A stretch of DNA of 64,000 nucleotides from Rhypophila decipiens (GCA_033297075.1 MU858076.1:187720-251719), one strand, 5' to 3'. Numbered from the stretch's first letter, positions 1-12,836 are shown. Numbers and translations: made by a program. The notes: generated from the sequence alone by a model not told the origin.

Positions 1-881
1 CTGAGTTGGTCGGCGTTGCCTTTGGCGAGACCCCGAATCCCCGAAAGAACGTCCCCCGTGCCGTCACCCAGACTCTTTTGCGTATCATTTTCTTCTACAT
101 CGGCGGCGTGCTCGTGCTGGGTATGGCCGTTCCTTGGAACAGCCCCACATTGGCCGCTGCCACTAAACTGAAGACGAGTGGATGTATGTTTTCCGACACC
201 TTACCCAAATGCTCGCCGGGTCTTTTGCTGACAAACATTTGATCGATAGTGGCTTCCCCCTTTGTCGTCGCCGCCAAAGAAGCCGGAATCGACAAGTTGG
301 CTGGTGCTGTCAACGGACTGCTTCTTGTCTTCACTGTCAGCGCAGCTAATTCGGATATCTATCTCGCGTCTCGCACGGCCTGGGCACTGGCAAAGGACCG
401 ACAAGCGCCACAAATCCTGCAGCGCACCAACAAGCGCGGAGTGCCTATTCCGGCTGTCGCCTTGTCGTCCCTCTTTATCGTCCTCGGCTTCATGAACGCA
501 ACGACGGGTGCTGCCAAGGTGTTTGGCTACTTTGTTTCCCTTGTCACCGTCTTTGGCGCCCTCAACTGGGTGGCCGTGCTGGTCAGCTACATCTTCATGA
601 TCCGCGCCATGAAGGCCCAGGGAATTCCTAGGGAGACCATGCCGTACCGCAACCCGCTGTTGCCATGGGGCGCATACATCGCCTTGTTCATCACCATCCT
701 GATCATCATATTCAACGGCTACTCTGCTTTCATCCCTGTTTTCCAGATCGACAAGTTCATGACAAGCTACATCGGTATCGTAGTATACCTGTTCAACATC
801 TTTTTCTGGAAGTTCTACAAGGGCACCAAGAGGGTTCGGCCGGAAGAGGCCGATCTAGTGTCGGATCGGAGGTCGTTCTAA
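1..881 (+). CDS. Amino-acid permease (AAT/APC family), C-terminal part
   Basis: This is the 3' part of a plasma-membrane proton-coupled amino-acid permease, and the gene runs off the left edge. The first exon piece has the loop GETPNPRKNVPRAV and a following helix, as in fungal AAT permeases (YAT family). An intron with donor GTATGT at 184 and acceptor AG at 248-249 joins in phase 1 to give KTSGLASPFVVAAKEAG, which matches the usual TSxxASPFVxAxxxxGI region. Exon 2 then encodes several hydrophobic helices and ends in TAA at 879-881 after a short charged tail. About 270 residues are visible, roughly half of the usual 520-560. The substrate cannot be told. There is no frame break in the visible part. 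The family is certain; the exact subfamily is not. Confidence 0.9.
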
Positions 882-2287
882 CTCCGATGATTTGCATGAT
901 GTGACGACTTTTTGTTTTACCTGCCTTATGGCTGAGCATGCCGGATTAGATACCATGTTGTTTGTGGGATTCCTGTCATTTCACGTTTTTAGTTACTGAT
1001 GATTACCTCATAGGAGAGGATAGATACCAAGAAATAGATGGTGACAGCTGATGAGGTTCATCCTGGCTCCTGAGTACCGTTGTCGGTGGCAATGGAGACA
1101 GCCCGAGGGTCACTCGCGGACTTGCAATGGCTAAATCATGTGCTGTGAAACCATTGAATGATATGTCCCAAAAGGGGGTAATACGGGCAGCTGTAATCAT
1201 GAGCTGGCCATTAGCAGCCCACGTTTCCTGATGACTGGCTCGGTGAGGAGAGGTGTCACCAGAGATGGTAGCAAAAAGACTGCGCCACACATCGAGCCCA
1301 TTTCCACCAGCGGAACATTGGGCCCCTGTTGACCCGAATGTCTCAACACCCATGCAGCTAAACCATCCTGGATTCCGGCCGGATTCTGCCCTATGAACGC
1401 GCTTACCACTGCTTGTTCCGAAAAATGAGCTTAAATCGACAGCACAGTTTATGGTCACATCGCATGAGCGTTGATGACATGAAGCCGGATACAATGCAAA
1501 ACCAACAGGCCATGAAGCAAAACCGGGTTTTCCATTGCGGGAATTTACTCCAAGGTAATCTTCCAGCGCTCGCTCTCACATCCACCTCATTCGTCTTGTG
1601 CGGTCTGGAAGCAGTCTATCGGCACTGGCTCGTTTTCGCTGCAAGCCACCCCAGCCCCAGCTGAATGAAGCACCAGTCGGGCGTCATGATTGGGCGCATG
1701 AAAACAAAACATGTCCAATCTCTCAGGGCAGGACGGGCAAGACAGGTAATTTAGCCTATGCCCTATGGGGGTTAAAGGGTGTGGTGGCACAGCACAGCGG
1801 GCAGCCAGTGTTCGGAGCAGAGTAGGATTGGAAGATGCAGGACGCGGAGGGAATATCCCTATCGATTGGACACACCGGTAGGTGTCTGGGCCAGGTCGTT
1901 CGTTCCCCTCGGGTCCTGGGCAATTTGGTGCTTCCTTACTTACCTTTCCCAGACGCAATCTGCTGTCTCTTTCTCTATTTTCGGAGACAGGCTCGTCTGC
2001 CTGGTTCTCCCATGACCATTCCTCAACGACTGCTTGGATGCGTTTTCCCTGCCAGCTCGACTTACCATCGGCTCCTTCGCCCCGCCGTTCCAAACTACCG
2101 GTTCAGAACCAGGATCTTGGCAATATTTCCATCTTTTCCTGGCAGTCTCGGGACTGAACTTGATCTTGGATTACCGACCGCTTTCGATGTTTACCCTCTA
2201 TTGAGACACGGCCGGACAATTTCCGCAACACAAGAAGGGGAAGATCGCCCAAAACAGGCAGCCCCGGAGGCGGTGTCTTGGTTGACC
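882..2287. other. Intergenic, no gene seen
   Basis: This 1.4-kb stretch lies between the permease stop and the start of the pepsin-like gene. Open frames of up to 193 codons occur, but they lack domain similarity I can recognise and overlap each other on both strands. A pyrimidine-rich stretch at about 1,940-2,160 precedes the next gene and may be part of its promoter or leader. Confidence 0.5.
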
Positions 2288-4385
2288 ATGTTCAACCTCC
2301 ACCGCGTGCCATTGCTAACAACGACAGCTGAATTGGTGATAGCTCTCGTGGTAAGGGATATCCTCTCTTCTCGTGCGGGACATGCTGGTCCTCCCCGATC
2401 CAGGTCTCTGAACTGACAAGAAGCTTGTTTGCTAGTTATCGCTTCTCCCAGTAACGGGTGCTCAATCGAACACCTCGTGCACGAACGCGACCTTCGCCGT
2501 CAAGCTCCGAAACTGCACATTCGAATCCGGCGTGACATCATGGGGGAACCTGATCGAGGTAGGGACGCCTCCACAACGGTTATGTCTGGTCCCGTCGACC
2601 GTCATCAACTCGACGCTCGTCTCGCAGGAGAGTCTCTGCCTGGTATCCCAAACCTTGGAAGCGCACAAATGCGAAGCCCTCCGGGGCGGCTTCTTTAACG
2701 AGAACTCATCGTCAACATGGACCGACGTTTCGCTGGTCAAATACAACGACACGAGGAGTAACCCGACTTGGGAACACTTCAACCCGCCGGGGTTCACCAA
2801 GGTCGGATATGACAAGATTGTCTTTCCCAACACCGACCCGGCCGTTGACCTCTACGGCGCCGGGATCGCTCTCAACCAGTACGGCAATAACTCGAATGCA
2901 GGCATGATTGGTCTGGGCATCAACTCGGTCTTTCTCAATGATGCGGTGCGGCAGGGCCGAGCGGGGTCCAAGTCCTGGTCTCTTGATGCCGGGTCCAACT
3001 CGCTGGTCAAGCCCCGCGAAGGCGAGATGGTGATCGGTGGTTATAATTCTGCCAGAACGGATGGGTCGTTTAGCTGGTCCAACGTAAGCAACATGGCCGG
3101 GGACCGACCCTGTCCTCTCCGCACAAGAATCACGGAAATGTCCGTCACACTGGGTGATGGATCCATCGTACCCATCATTTCGGGCGCCGAGACCGCCGAC
3201 GCGTGTATCGAGCCATACGATAATCTGTTTCGCTTCACCCCGGGCATGTTGTTCAATTGGAAGTCGATTACCAAGTTCAACGAGACGTTGTTGCAGGTGT
3301 ATACCAGCGAGACGGCGAACAATAACCTATCGTTTACGGAACTGGGTCTGCCGTATGATTCGGCCATGGTGGATGATAACTGGCAGCTTTCCATCTCGTT
3401 GGATAACGGGTACAAGACCACGCTGCCGTCGTTTGAGCTCCAGCGGCCGTTGCTGGGGTTCGATAACTTTGGGAATAAAGATGCCGTGCCGGGCATTACG
3501 AACCTACAGATTCTGAACGTCCCCACGGGAAAGGGGGAGGTGCCTACTTTGGGCAAGATCTTTTTGTCGAGGGTAAGGATTCCAGCCCAGCAACAAACCT
3601 TTACTCTTACTGACCTGTTGTGCTTCGCGTCTTGGTAGAGCTACCTAGCAGTCAACTACGAAACATCCCAATTTGGCCTCGCACTCGCAGCCATCGACCC
3701 AGCCACAGATAAATACGTTTCTTTCCCTTCCAAAGCTTGTTCGTCGAATTCGTCCTCGCCCGATCCCAACGCACCCAACGACTCTCCTTCATCCTCCTCG
3801 GACTCGAAACCGCCACTAGGCGCAATAATAGGCGGCTCTGTTGGCGGCTTCGTCCTTTTACTTGTCATCGGCATTGCTGCGATATTCTGCGTCCGAAAAC
3901 GGCGTCGCGAACGTCGAAAGCGAGAAGCGAGCCAGAGTTTCGGTTTTGGCGGCCCGTACAATGCCGGTGTAGACCCATACATGGTCGCTCAAGGACTAGG
4001 CGGCCACCAGAACGTGCATCCCACGCACCAGAGACCTGGCCAAGTCAGCGAGATGTATTCGGACCCACAGCTCGAGTACGCGCATAACTTGGGCATCAGT
4101 CCTACGTTTGATCGATCACCTGGCTCGGGGACTGGGATGGGGACCGGGACGGTGTCGGGCACAGTCTGGGAGGCAGGAAGCGGTGATAAGAGTCCGAGAC
4201 CACCATTTACTGCGACTACCACTGCTGCTAGTGACGGCGGTGGAGGACATGGTAGGAACAATAGCTTCATGAGTGGGGAGAGGGATAGTCCGCGCACGGC
4301 GTACAGTGATGTCGGTACACCTGGATCGGGTCACACTGGATGGCCGCCTGGGGCGGGTAGGCCATTGTATGAGGTCCCTGGGTGA
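2288..4385 (+). CDS. Membrane-anchored pepsin-fold (A1-like) protein, probably catalytically inactive
   Basis: Three exons (2288-2350, 2436-3572, 3639-4385) give about 648 residues. The joined N-terminus is a hydrophobic signal peptide ending near VTGAQS, and splitting it by intron 1 explains the chosen start. Residues 55-425 resemble the fungal aspartic-protease fold: WGNLIEVGTPPQ, an AGMIGLGINS stretch and a C-terminal YLAVNYETSQFGLA. One helix follows (about 461-484), then an Arg/Lys-rich stop-transfer patch and a Gly/Ser/Thr-rich cytosolic tail of about 155 residues. Where the first catalytic DTG should sit, the sequence reads VPSTV (about 73-77), and no DTG/DSG is seen for the second site, where CIEP occurs. 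So this looks like a non-proteolytic relative of yapsins at the cell surface. Similar TM-anchored A1-like proteins are common in fungi; their function is not established. Confidence 0.8.
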
Positions 4386-5297
4386 TGTTTAGATTAATAA
4401 AATAACACAATTTCTTTTCGTCTATGGAGAAAGGTCGGGAGTATGTTGGTATATACCGGATGGTACGGCGAGGGTAGAACAAGGTTACGTTCCGAAAAGA
4501 AGTCAAAGTTGGAAAGGCATACATATATCAGGTGACCCTCATTAACTAAAAATACATGTAATCAGACAGACGCCGTTCCAAAGAGGCATTCCTTTGGAGA
4601 AATGTCACGCTATGCTCTTGGTATATTTTCTGTCTTTTCAGTTCCTATTCACCTTCTCTTCATATTATGTTGACTCTAGGAGTTCCCTGGCACCTCAGTA
4701 GGTCTTTTCAGCAAGAAAGATAGTTCTGGGCCGTTCCCTTCCCACACAGTCTTCATTTAAACACAGTCTTCCACAAGAAAAAGTCCACTGGGTAGCCCTA
4801 GCTGGGCATATTCAACGCTATGCCTGCCGTGACATACTTTTTCAAGCCATCTTTTGATACAAACAGTGCATTTAATTACCTGACAACGGGACTTGGCTTG
4901 CAAGTGTAAGTCGCGAGCAAGGCACATGTTAAGCAGTATTTGTTGACGACTCATTATCATGAACCTTTTGCAGACGTATAATGTCAGAGAGCAAACCCTA
5001 ACCTTGACCGTCAATACGGCCAATACGCCAATACGGAAAGCTAAATTGCGCCAAGGTCCGCAGAATGCGACTTGGAAGGCTGGACTCGATAATGCACAAA
5101 CCATGGTAACTGCATATCGGCTTATAATGGATTCCCACCAGCTGCCTTTAAATACCTTTATCTCCCCCAGCATGGATGGACGTTGCCCACTTTTTGTTCT
5201 CCAAATGAAAGACTAGTACAATTCATCCTTGATTAAAGCCGCGCTCCTTTATAACACACAGTTCCTTCCCAAACGGAAAAGACGAAACAAAAGAAAA
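4386..5297. other. Intergenic, no gene seen
   Basis: This 0.9-kb stretch holds only short overlapping frames. The last 80 bases before 5298 are A-rich (AAACGGAAAAGACGAAAC and similar), as expected for a 5' leader of the next gene. Confidence 0.5.
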
Positions 5298-5981
5298 ATG
5301 GCCGAAACCTTGACCACCCCCCACGACGAGGATACTGAATCTGGCGGCCTCGTCACCTACGCCCAAGCAGCCAACCAACCCCTAGGCCACATCCTCCGCG
5401 GCATGCAACTCACCGGCCACCGCAAGTGGGGATTTCTCGTCTACCGGACTACCTACTCTCCGTCGTCGCAAGCTCGATTCGACGCCTACATTGCTGTTTT
5501 ACGCTCGCACATCACCTTTGCGCTTGAAGTTCACGGCTATGGCACCGACTCGGTTCTTAGCAGGTCTTTCGACCTAACACTCATTGAAGATCCAGTCACC
5601 TTGGACGGAGCGAGCAAACCCACCGTGCAAAGGATTTTCAGGGAGTGGGTGACTTCCCGCTCTGTAGAGCGAGATGGCCCAGGCGTCAATTTTGGAGATG
5701 CTGGGGGGAAGGATTTGAAGGCGCTGGTGCCGAGGTATAGAATGTGTTTGTTTGTCGATGAGGAATGTCTACGGAGTATCGAGGTTGTGCATCCAAGGAC
5801 AGGGAGAAACAGGAAGACGAGCCATCGCGCTGTGGTGATTGATGTTGATGAGCAGCGGGAAGAGAGGTGCTGGATGTGGTTGTGCTTGGTTACTACGGTT
5901 GGCTTGTACCAGGAGGCTTGTTGGAGGGGGTGGGATTTGTTGTGGCGGGATCCGGCTAGGGGAGAGGTTTTTAATTCGTGA
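5298..5981 (+). CDS. Conserved fungal protein of unknown function
   Basis: This is a single-exon gene of 227 residues. The ATG at 5298 has an A-rich context (AAAAATGGCC) and follows an adenine-rich leader, so it is preferred over upstream non-ATG codons. The sequence has the pattern HRKWGFLVYRTTYS followed by an acidic and basic mixture and a C-terminal WxGWDLLWRDP segment. This looks like a widespread family of short fungal proteins whose N-terminus reads WGFVIYRCTY-like, but I cannot name a function. There is no signal peptide, and the short WMWLCLVTTVGLYQ segment near the C-terminus is not clearly membrane-spanning. It is probably soluble and cytosolic. The neighbours do not suggest a shared pathway. 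Confidence 0.65.
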   Translation: MAETLTTPHDEDTESGGLVTYAQAANQPLGHILRGMQLTGHRKWGFLVYRTTYSPSSQARFDAYIAVLRSHITFALEVHGYGTDSVLSRSFDLTLIEDPVTLDGASKPTVQRIFREWVTSRSVERDGPGVNFGDAGGKDLKALVPRYRMCLFVDEECLRSIEVVHPRTGRNRKTSHRAVVIDVDEQREERCWMWLCLVTTVGLYQEACWRGWDLLWRDPARGEVFNS

Positions 5982-6140
5982 CGTTACAGACTGGTCGGTA
6001 CAGGGGTGAGTTGCAAGTTCAGGAGAGACTGGTTTTGGGCCTTTGGCAGGATTTGAGAACTGGGATGAATTCCTCGTATTACATCATGAAAGGTGCTGGG
6101 AACGTGGTTACAGATAATATATCCATGATAGAAGGGAAAA

Positions 6141-8139
6141 CTAAATACCAACACAAACCGCATATCCAAGCCACAGGTTCTCGCATTCGCTGCCTACACC
6201 TGGGTTCCACAGGTAAAAGTCTGACAGGTCGATACCGTACTGGTTACTGATAGCCCAGCAACCGTCTCCACTGACAACCTCGTGATAAACTCTGCAGCCG
6301 CCAATCATACCAGGCTGTGTCGGCGCAGGAGGTTCTGGACCCGTCGTTGTGGTGGATGTAGCAGTCGTAGTGGCAGTACTCGTAGTCGTTGAATGCGATA
6401 CCGACGATGTATTCGATGTTGTACCAGGACCTGATGATGACGTGGAGTTGGTATCACCGATTGGCATCCATTCCTCTGCCTCTTCCTCTTCTGCCCCAAC
6501 GCAGTAGCTGTACCCCTGGGAAAGAGTACAGTTGCCACCTTCTGTCTCTGCGTCCAAAGGCGGATTCCACTCCAACAACTGACCTATTCGAATGTTATTG
6601 TCAGCTGCCACATACCAGCACCTGTTGACGACGTCTTCCTCGCTCGAGAGGCCCGAGTCGTCGTAGTTGACCCAGGCAGTGCAAGATGTAGCTGCACTCG
6701 GTGCATGTGGCAGGGTGGCTGTCACCGGCGGCCTGGTAACGGGGGCTGTGATTGGCGGCGCCGTTGCAATGCTTGTTACAGGTGGTCTGGTGTATGTAAA
6801 TGTTGCGGGGATAGATACGACCTCGACCGCCCGAATACAATATGAGTAGCCTAGCCACAGGTTGGTACAGTCGGCGTCGATATCAGGGTTGATGGCACGA
6901 AACTGGGCGAAGGTAATGGAAGAGCCGAGGGGCAAGATGGTAAAGCATGTGTCGTCTGTTTTGACCTCGTACCACTGCGCGCAGTTTGTCTCGGACGAAG
7001 GATGGGCATTAGTGGGCACCGGAGCTGCAGAGGGTACTGGAGGAGGACTGAGAGCGCCGCCGGGAGGACTGACGCACATGGTCCAGTTGGTGAATTGCGG
7101 ACCGGCATTGGTGCAGAATGGGTCAAAGATGGGATTCCAGGTCAGCCAGTCGATCATGTCGATTTCGTGCTCCTCGACGACTTTTGAACAGGACTCGGGT
7201 CCTTCCCACAGGTACGTGTCACAGGCTTCGGGCAAGCAAAGCTGAACAGGAAGAACAGAGCAGTAGACATCGATGTTGTTGGAGTGGATCAGTCCGTAGG
7301 TCGAGACTTGGTTTTCTTGTGCTATGCTGATGCATGTGTCGCCGGGCTGAACAGTATAAGGTCTGTTACAAGCTGGTGTTGGGTCTGGAGGTGTCGACGA
7401 GGTGGGAACACTGGCTGTCCCAGTGCCCTCGGGTAGTTGGACCGTCCTGGTGATGGTAATGGTGCTTCCATATGGTGCAGGCGAAGTAAACGAGTATCCA
7501 GATGCTCCGCAGCTGGCGGTCAGAGACGTGAACTCATCAGCTAGCGCGTCTGCGTATTCGAATGGTGAACTCAGTTGGGACGCAAAAATCCCGAGTCTGC
7601 ATGATGAGCAGTCCAAGGAGGTGTTGTTTGCGTCCCCAAGAATCAGATCGCAGTACTCGTTTGTGGTTCTGACCAGAGAGAATGAGGTGTGTCAGTCATT
7701 TTCGATGGTGTCCTTGGTAACCGAGTATTGTGACTTACTGGTCTTTGAAGCACGAGCTGTCATGGGCATGGAGGAACCTATCGACAAAGTATGTGGCCGG
7801 GTATGCCATGTTCCCATCGACCATGACATCAGTCGGCTCGGAGCAGTCGAGCAAAATCTGGCTGCGAAGACCAGTGAGGCTGCTCCGACAGCCAGTGGCA
7901 CAAACGGCAGCTAGCTCCTCGTTGTTGAGAAAGAGAACGGTAGGGCTCGGGGAGGCCAAATCTGACAACAAGGAATGACACGAGATTGTTGTATTGACAG
8001 CATCTTGACAGAGAGGGCTGAGATTCTCAAAGATGCTGTAATCCATAGTCCCATCAGTGAACTGCTGAGCACTGGCGCCCGTAAAGAGGGTGAAGATGGT
8101 CCATGGGAGAAAAGCGAGTAGTGGCTGATGGGATATCAT
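6141..8139 (-). CDS. Secreted LysM-domain chitin-binding protein
   Basis: There are two exons on the minus strand. Exon 1 is 8139-7739 and exon 2 is 7668-6141, with donor GTAAGT and acceptor CAG joining in phase 2 for 642 residues. A signal peptide (LLAFLPWTIFTLFTGASA) starts the protein. A cysteine-rich N-terminal region (about 30-190) is followed by five LysM-type modules: about 237-280 (YTVQPGDTCISIAQ), 286-333, 364-412 (YEVKTDDTCFTIL), a degenerate one at 465-525 and a last one at 593-642 (YHEVVSGDGCWAIS). Thr/Ser/Pro-rich linkers separate them, the longest at about 540-585. LysM modules bind chitin oligomers. Such proteins act at the wall or in the apoplast, shielding hyphae or sequestering fragments. 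The gene is divergent from the chitinase at 9,062, a pairing known for fungal subgroup C chitinases. Whether it is an effector is inference. Confidence 0.9.
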
Positions 8140-9061
8140 TGTGACAGGAGACCAACAGCCTTGTTAGCTGGATATCATCAAGGGACGAAGAAGTCTCATC
8201 GGGTAGAATCCACGTCACAGCCAGAGAATCAAAGAGATCCAACGCTGTTTTTATCTCATGCTCAGACCATGTTAGACGGCGCCTGCAGAGTATTGAATCA
8301 TTTATTGAATTGCTGTCTCACACCCATTTCACAAAGTACCTACACCCAATCCACTCTGGTGACCATGTTCGGTATCTCCTTCCATCGCCAGTACGATATC
8401 TATGACCCGATATATGCATTTTTGACAATGCGTTGCCCCTTGCATTAGTTCAGGGGTTCAAGGTAGCATTAGGCACCCTCTTGAAAGAAATTGGGTGTGG
8501 ACATTGTGAGATTTTTTTGCTAACGTGAACATCTTGGCGCTGACCAAGAGACTTACTCAGCGTCACCCAAGTCACATCGGGCTCCGATACCCGCTAAGAA
8601 GGCCGTCATGGTCCGACGGCGGCTAGTGTTGCGATGGAGAACTTCACCATTACTGTCATGACTTCTTGGTTCATTGCTTACGGATGGTGTGTATAATTTC
8701 CCTTCGTCTGCCGTCAAAGTGAACTATTGTCTGACTTGCTTTGTGTGCAGCCTTGTTGTTCGGTTCAGCCCCTTGCTAGTCGGTTTACAATTAGAATGTG
8801 TAGTGGATCACCGTGCACAACGCATTGGATGGGGACATGTGATCAACCCACAGCACTTGAATTGGATTCTGTAGGGAGGTATTAGCTATCTGGGTTGCAT
8901 TTGCACGAGAAGCACATGCCAACTGGGTTTGAAGAGGGCACAGAGAGCATGACGCTCTATAATATCTGACGGCTTTCCCAAAGTCCGCCGGCCATGGCAT
9001 GAGCTTCAGGTCCCAGTGCCGTTGCTCATCAGTTCAAACCAGTCGTACATTCTTTCTTGTC
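8140..9061. promoter_or_regulatory. Shared divergent promoter region, LysM gene and chitinase
   Basis: The 0.9-kb region separates the start codons of the LysM gene (minus) and the chitinase (plus). No convincing gene lies in it. Because both genes are read outward from it, co-regulation from common elements is likely. I did not identify a specific factor-binding motif with confidence. Confidence 0.5.
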
Positions 9062-12000
9062 ATGCTGAATCCAAAGCCCAAGTTCAAAGGCTCTACGCCA
9101 CCACTTTCTTTACTCCTTGTCCTTCTTTTCACATTTTCTATCAACGCTACTGTGTTTTCCCCTGCCGCGCATGGCAGACTCAACCCCCTTCCACACCTCA
9201 TTGATCAGTCACCGTCTGGATCCTCCCAAGGTCTTCATGCCTTGACAAGACGAGATGACTTTGATGCTACCTGTGGACCGAACAAACCATGCAGCAACGG
9301 TGCCTGCTGTGGTCCTGATGGCTGGTGTGGCTACGGTAAGTACATGACCTAGAGGCCCCAGCAAGGAATTGAGTAGCTGACTTCAGACTTGGCAAGGCCC
9401 CGACTTTTGTGGCACTGGTTGCATCTCCAACTGCAACGCCAAGGCTGAGTGTGGCCGATACGCCAACCCGCCCGGCAAGACGTGTGTATTGAATGTGTGC
9501 TGCAGTGAGCATGGATTCTGTGGCTCCACACGCGATTTCTGTACGGGAGGCTGTCAGAGCAACTGTGTCGAGCATCCGCAGCCCCCACCGGGCTCTCCCC
9601 AAGGCCGTGTACTGTCCAGGGTCATTGGATACTACGAGGCCTGGAATGCCTTTTCCAACTGTCGCAGGACACTACCCTCGGACCTCCCCCTGGACGCTCT
9701 CACGCACGTCAACTATGCGTTCACGTTCCTCGACCCCGTCACATACGAGGTCACACCGATGGATGGCAGCACATCGACACAGTTGTTTCACTCGACGACG
9801 GCAATAAAGAAGCTCAAGCCGGGGCTCGAGGTCTGGGCCAGTCTGGGTGGTTGGACCTTTAGTGACAATCACACCGTCACCCAGCCTCTGTTGGGCGACA
9901 TTGCCCGGAGCGCAGCCAAGCGCCAGCAGTTTGCCAACCATGTTCTCCGCTTCCTCGACACTTACTCTTTTGACGGCATAGACATTGACTGGGAATATCC
10001 AGGTGCCTCTGATCGAGGTGGCCGTCCTGAGGACGTCCCCAACTTTGTCTTGTTGATGAAGACCCTACGCGAGACCCTCAACAAATCTCCCAGACGGCTC
10101 GGCACCAGCTTCACAGTCCCCGCCTCGCTGTGGTATCTGCGATGGTTCGACGTGCCCGGTCTGTTGCAGTATTCCGACTTCACCAACATCATGAGTTACG
10201 ACTTGCATGGCACCTGGGATCGTGACAATGTCCTTGGCAACATCATCCGACCACACACCAACCTGACCGAGATCAAGCTGGCCTGCGAGCTGCTCTGGCG
10301 TGTGGGAGTCAAGCCAAGTCAGGTTTCTCTCGGCTTTGGCTTCTATGGACGTTCTTTCACTCTAGCAGACCCGTCCTGCAGCACGCCGGGTGCCTGTCGG
10401 TTCAGCGACGGAGGTGCCCCGGGCAAATGCACAGCCTCGCCCGGGTATCTGGGATACTATGAGATCCAGGACATCATTGCCCAGAACCCCGGCATCACCG
10501 TCCACCACGACCAGGAAGCGGCCATCAAACACATCACCTGGTCCGGTAACCAGTGGATCGCATATGACGACGCAGACACTTTCAAGCAAAAGGTCGACTG
10601 GGCCAACTCAGTCGGCTTCTCTGGTTCACTTATTTGGGCATCCGACCTCGACGACAACATGCAGACAGCCCACCAAGGACTCACGGGGAAGACTGTAACC
10701 AACAACGATAGGATCCTGGCAGAGTCGAATGCCTTGTATGCAAAATCCGAGCTCCAAAGGTCCTTTAATACGCAATGCGAAGTCAAAGAGTGTGTGAAGC
10801 CCGATGTATATCAGCCATACAGCATTCACAGCTATTGCAACCCGGGCGACACGCTGGTAGGCTTCGACAATGCCGACTGTCCAGATAGCGGATTCAAGCC
10901 CATATGCTGTCCCGTCATCAAATACCCCTCGGACTGTATCTGGAGAGGTGGCGGGAGTGACTGCAACGGACAATGCCACGAGGGTGAGATGCTCGTCGCA
11001 CAGTCAAAGCGGGGAGGCGGTTACGCCATCGAAGACACGAGCACATGTAGACGGGGGTCCAAGGCCTTTTGCTGCAAGGACCCAAGCTACGATCGCAATA
11101 TGCGTATGCGCGGCTGTCGCTGGACCGTGTGCAACGGGCATTGTCAAGGCCTCGAGACAGAAATGGCCAAGTCCAAGTGCGGCTTCTACCACGAGCGGCT
11201 CTGCTGCATGAACTGGGTCGATACGGGACCGGCGCTGAAAAACTGTCATTGGGTGGGCAGGGGCGACTGTGCCGACAACACGTGCAGCCCGTCCGAGGTC
11301 ACAGTCAAGAGGTCCACTGCCGGAGATGGTGCTGTTTGTGCTTGGTTCCGCCAGAAGTCGCTGTGCTGCACCGCAGACAGGACGACGGAAGCCTTCATGT
11401 GCCGGCGGACCTACTGCGACATCTACCCCTGGGACTGTCCCCCTGATACCGGCTACGATGACAATCCACCCGAGGACGAATTCACCCCCGAGATTGACTC
11501 TCCCTGGTGGGCAAACGGCGGACATGACGAGCTCAGAAGAGCCGCCGCCGACTCGGGCGACGAGCTCCCCCCTGGCCTTGAGTTCGTCGAACCGGATGGC
11601 GAACATCAAAACCTGACCATCAGGGAGCTCAACGCGCTAGAAAAGCGTGCCCCCTCACGAAGAGAATACGTAATCTGGGTCATCATCGACGGCAAAAAGG
11701 TCAAACTCACCATCCGCGCCCTGCCCTATCCCGGCCCATCAAAAATGTTCAACGGCAAGAACGGTAGAACAGCTTACAAGTTTGTCATCCGCCAACAGGC
11801 AGGAACCTGCGCCACAACTTCCTTGGAAACCCTTCCGGCAATGGCCAACCCTAACGGCCAAGAAGAGCGTTACGAAGCCGACCACCCCATAGAACTACAA
11901 TACATGCAATGGTTCCTCGAGGCAGTAACGACAAGTCGCCGACCAGACGGGACCAAGCTGCCCACCAATCTCCGTCTGAACACTTTCAACCTGAAGCGCT

Positions 12001-12836
12001 TCATGCAGGCCTGGAACGGAGGTCCCAGCTCAAGCGGCTCGTCCTCTCACGGCATCTCAGCCGGCCTGTTTCCCCGTCCAGCGTCCAACGTGCCCGTCAT
12101 CTGGGACAGGATGAACCTCAACGACCGCATGTTTTCCATCTTGGGGTCCAACTACAATCGCGCCCCCTTCCGCCTAATCCCCCGGACGATAAACAACATG
12201 AAGGGCAAGGTCTTTGCCCTGCAGCAGCCCTTTGATCTCCCCACCTGGCTCACCACAGTAGCCGAAGCAGCAGAGGCCGACATAGGCGAGGAAGACTGGC
12301 TCGAGCCCCTCCGCGAAATCGTCTCCATCTGGCGCTACCTCTGGTCCCCCGAGGTCTTGCCAACCATCCAGCGCCAGCGCCGGCAGATGCGCCAACAGAT
12401 GGCAACCGCCTCGGTCAGTCTCACCGGATTGAACAATCTGGCGGATATATGGGAGGACTTTGACATCAACTACTGGTATACGACGGCACAACACACGCGC
12501 GAGTTCTTACGCAACGCGGTGCAACGGGCGGCTGAGGTGTACGAGCGGGACCCGGAGCATCGGCCGGCGAATTGGGATAGAGTGACTGCTCAGCTGGACG
12601 AGATTTTGTATCAAATGGACCGGTGGGTTATTGAGTTGCCCGGCGCGGGACCGGCGCAGCCGGGGGATAATGCCAAGCGGAAGAGAGATGCGCATGGTTA
12701 TGGAGATATCGAGGGTGATGTGCTGGTTTTGGATAAGAAGCACGATGTGAACGGCACGCCTGGTGATGCCATTAAACGAGATACAGAAGAAGTTCCGGAC
12801 TTGGCAGAGATGTTTGACTATATGCAGATTTCATAG
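9062..12836 (+). CDS. Class V (GH18) chitinase with hevein modules, subgroup C type
   Basis: Exons 9062-9335 and 9397-12836 join in phase 1 for 1,237 residues. The start at 9062 is chosen because a clear signal peptide follows (LSLLLVLLFTFSINATVFS); the upstream in-frame ATG at 8999 adds only a polar stretch. Two cysteine-rich type-1 chitin-binding (hevein) units lie at about 75-150. The GH18 barrel begins near RVIGYYEAWN and carries the intact DxxDxDxE active site (DGIDIDWEYPG, about 280-290). A second cysteine-rich region (about 540-760) and a long charged tail without known enzyme motif follow. This layout matches fungal subgroup C chitinases, which resemble the alpha/beta subunit of yeast killer toxins. 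The role is hydrolysis of chitin outside the cell, either of its own wall or of other fungi. It is divergent from the LysM gene, and the two are probably co-expressed. Confidence 0.93.

Noticed and set aside
1587..2093. 168-codon minus-strand frame upstream of the pepsin-like gene
   Set aside because: Basic/Pro/Arg-rich composition with no recognisable pattern, overlapped by several equal frames on the other strand. It looks like chance in a GC-rich stretch.
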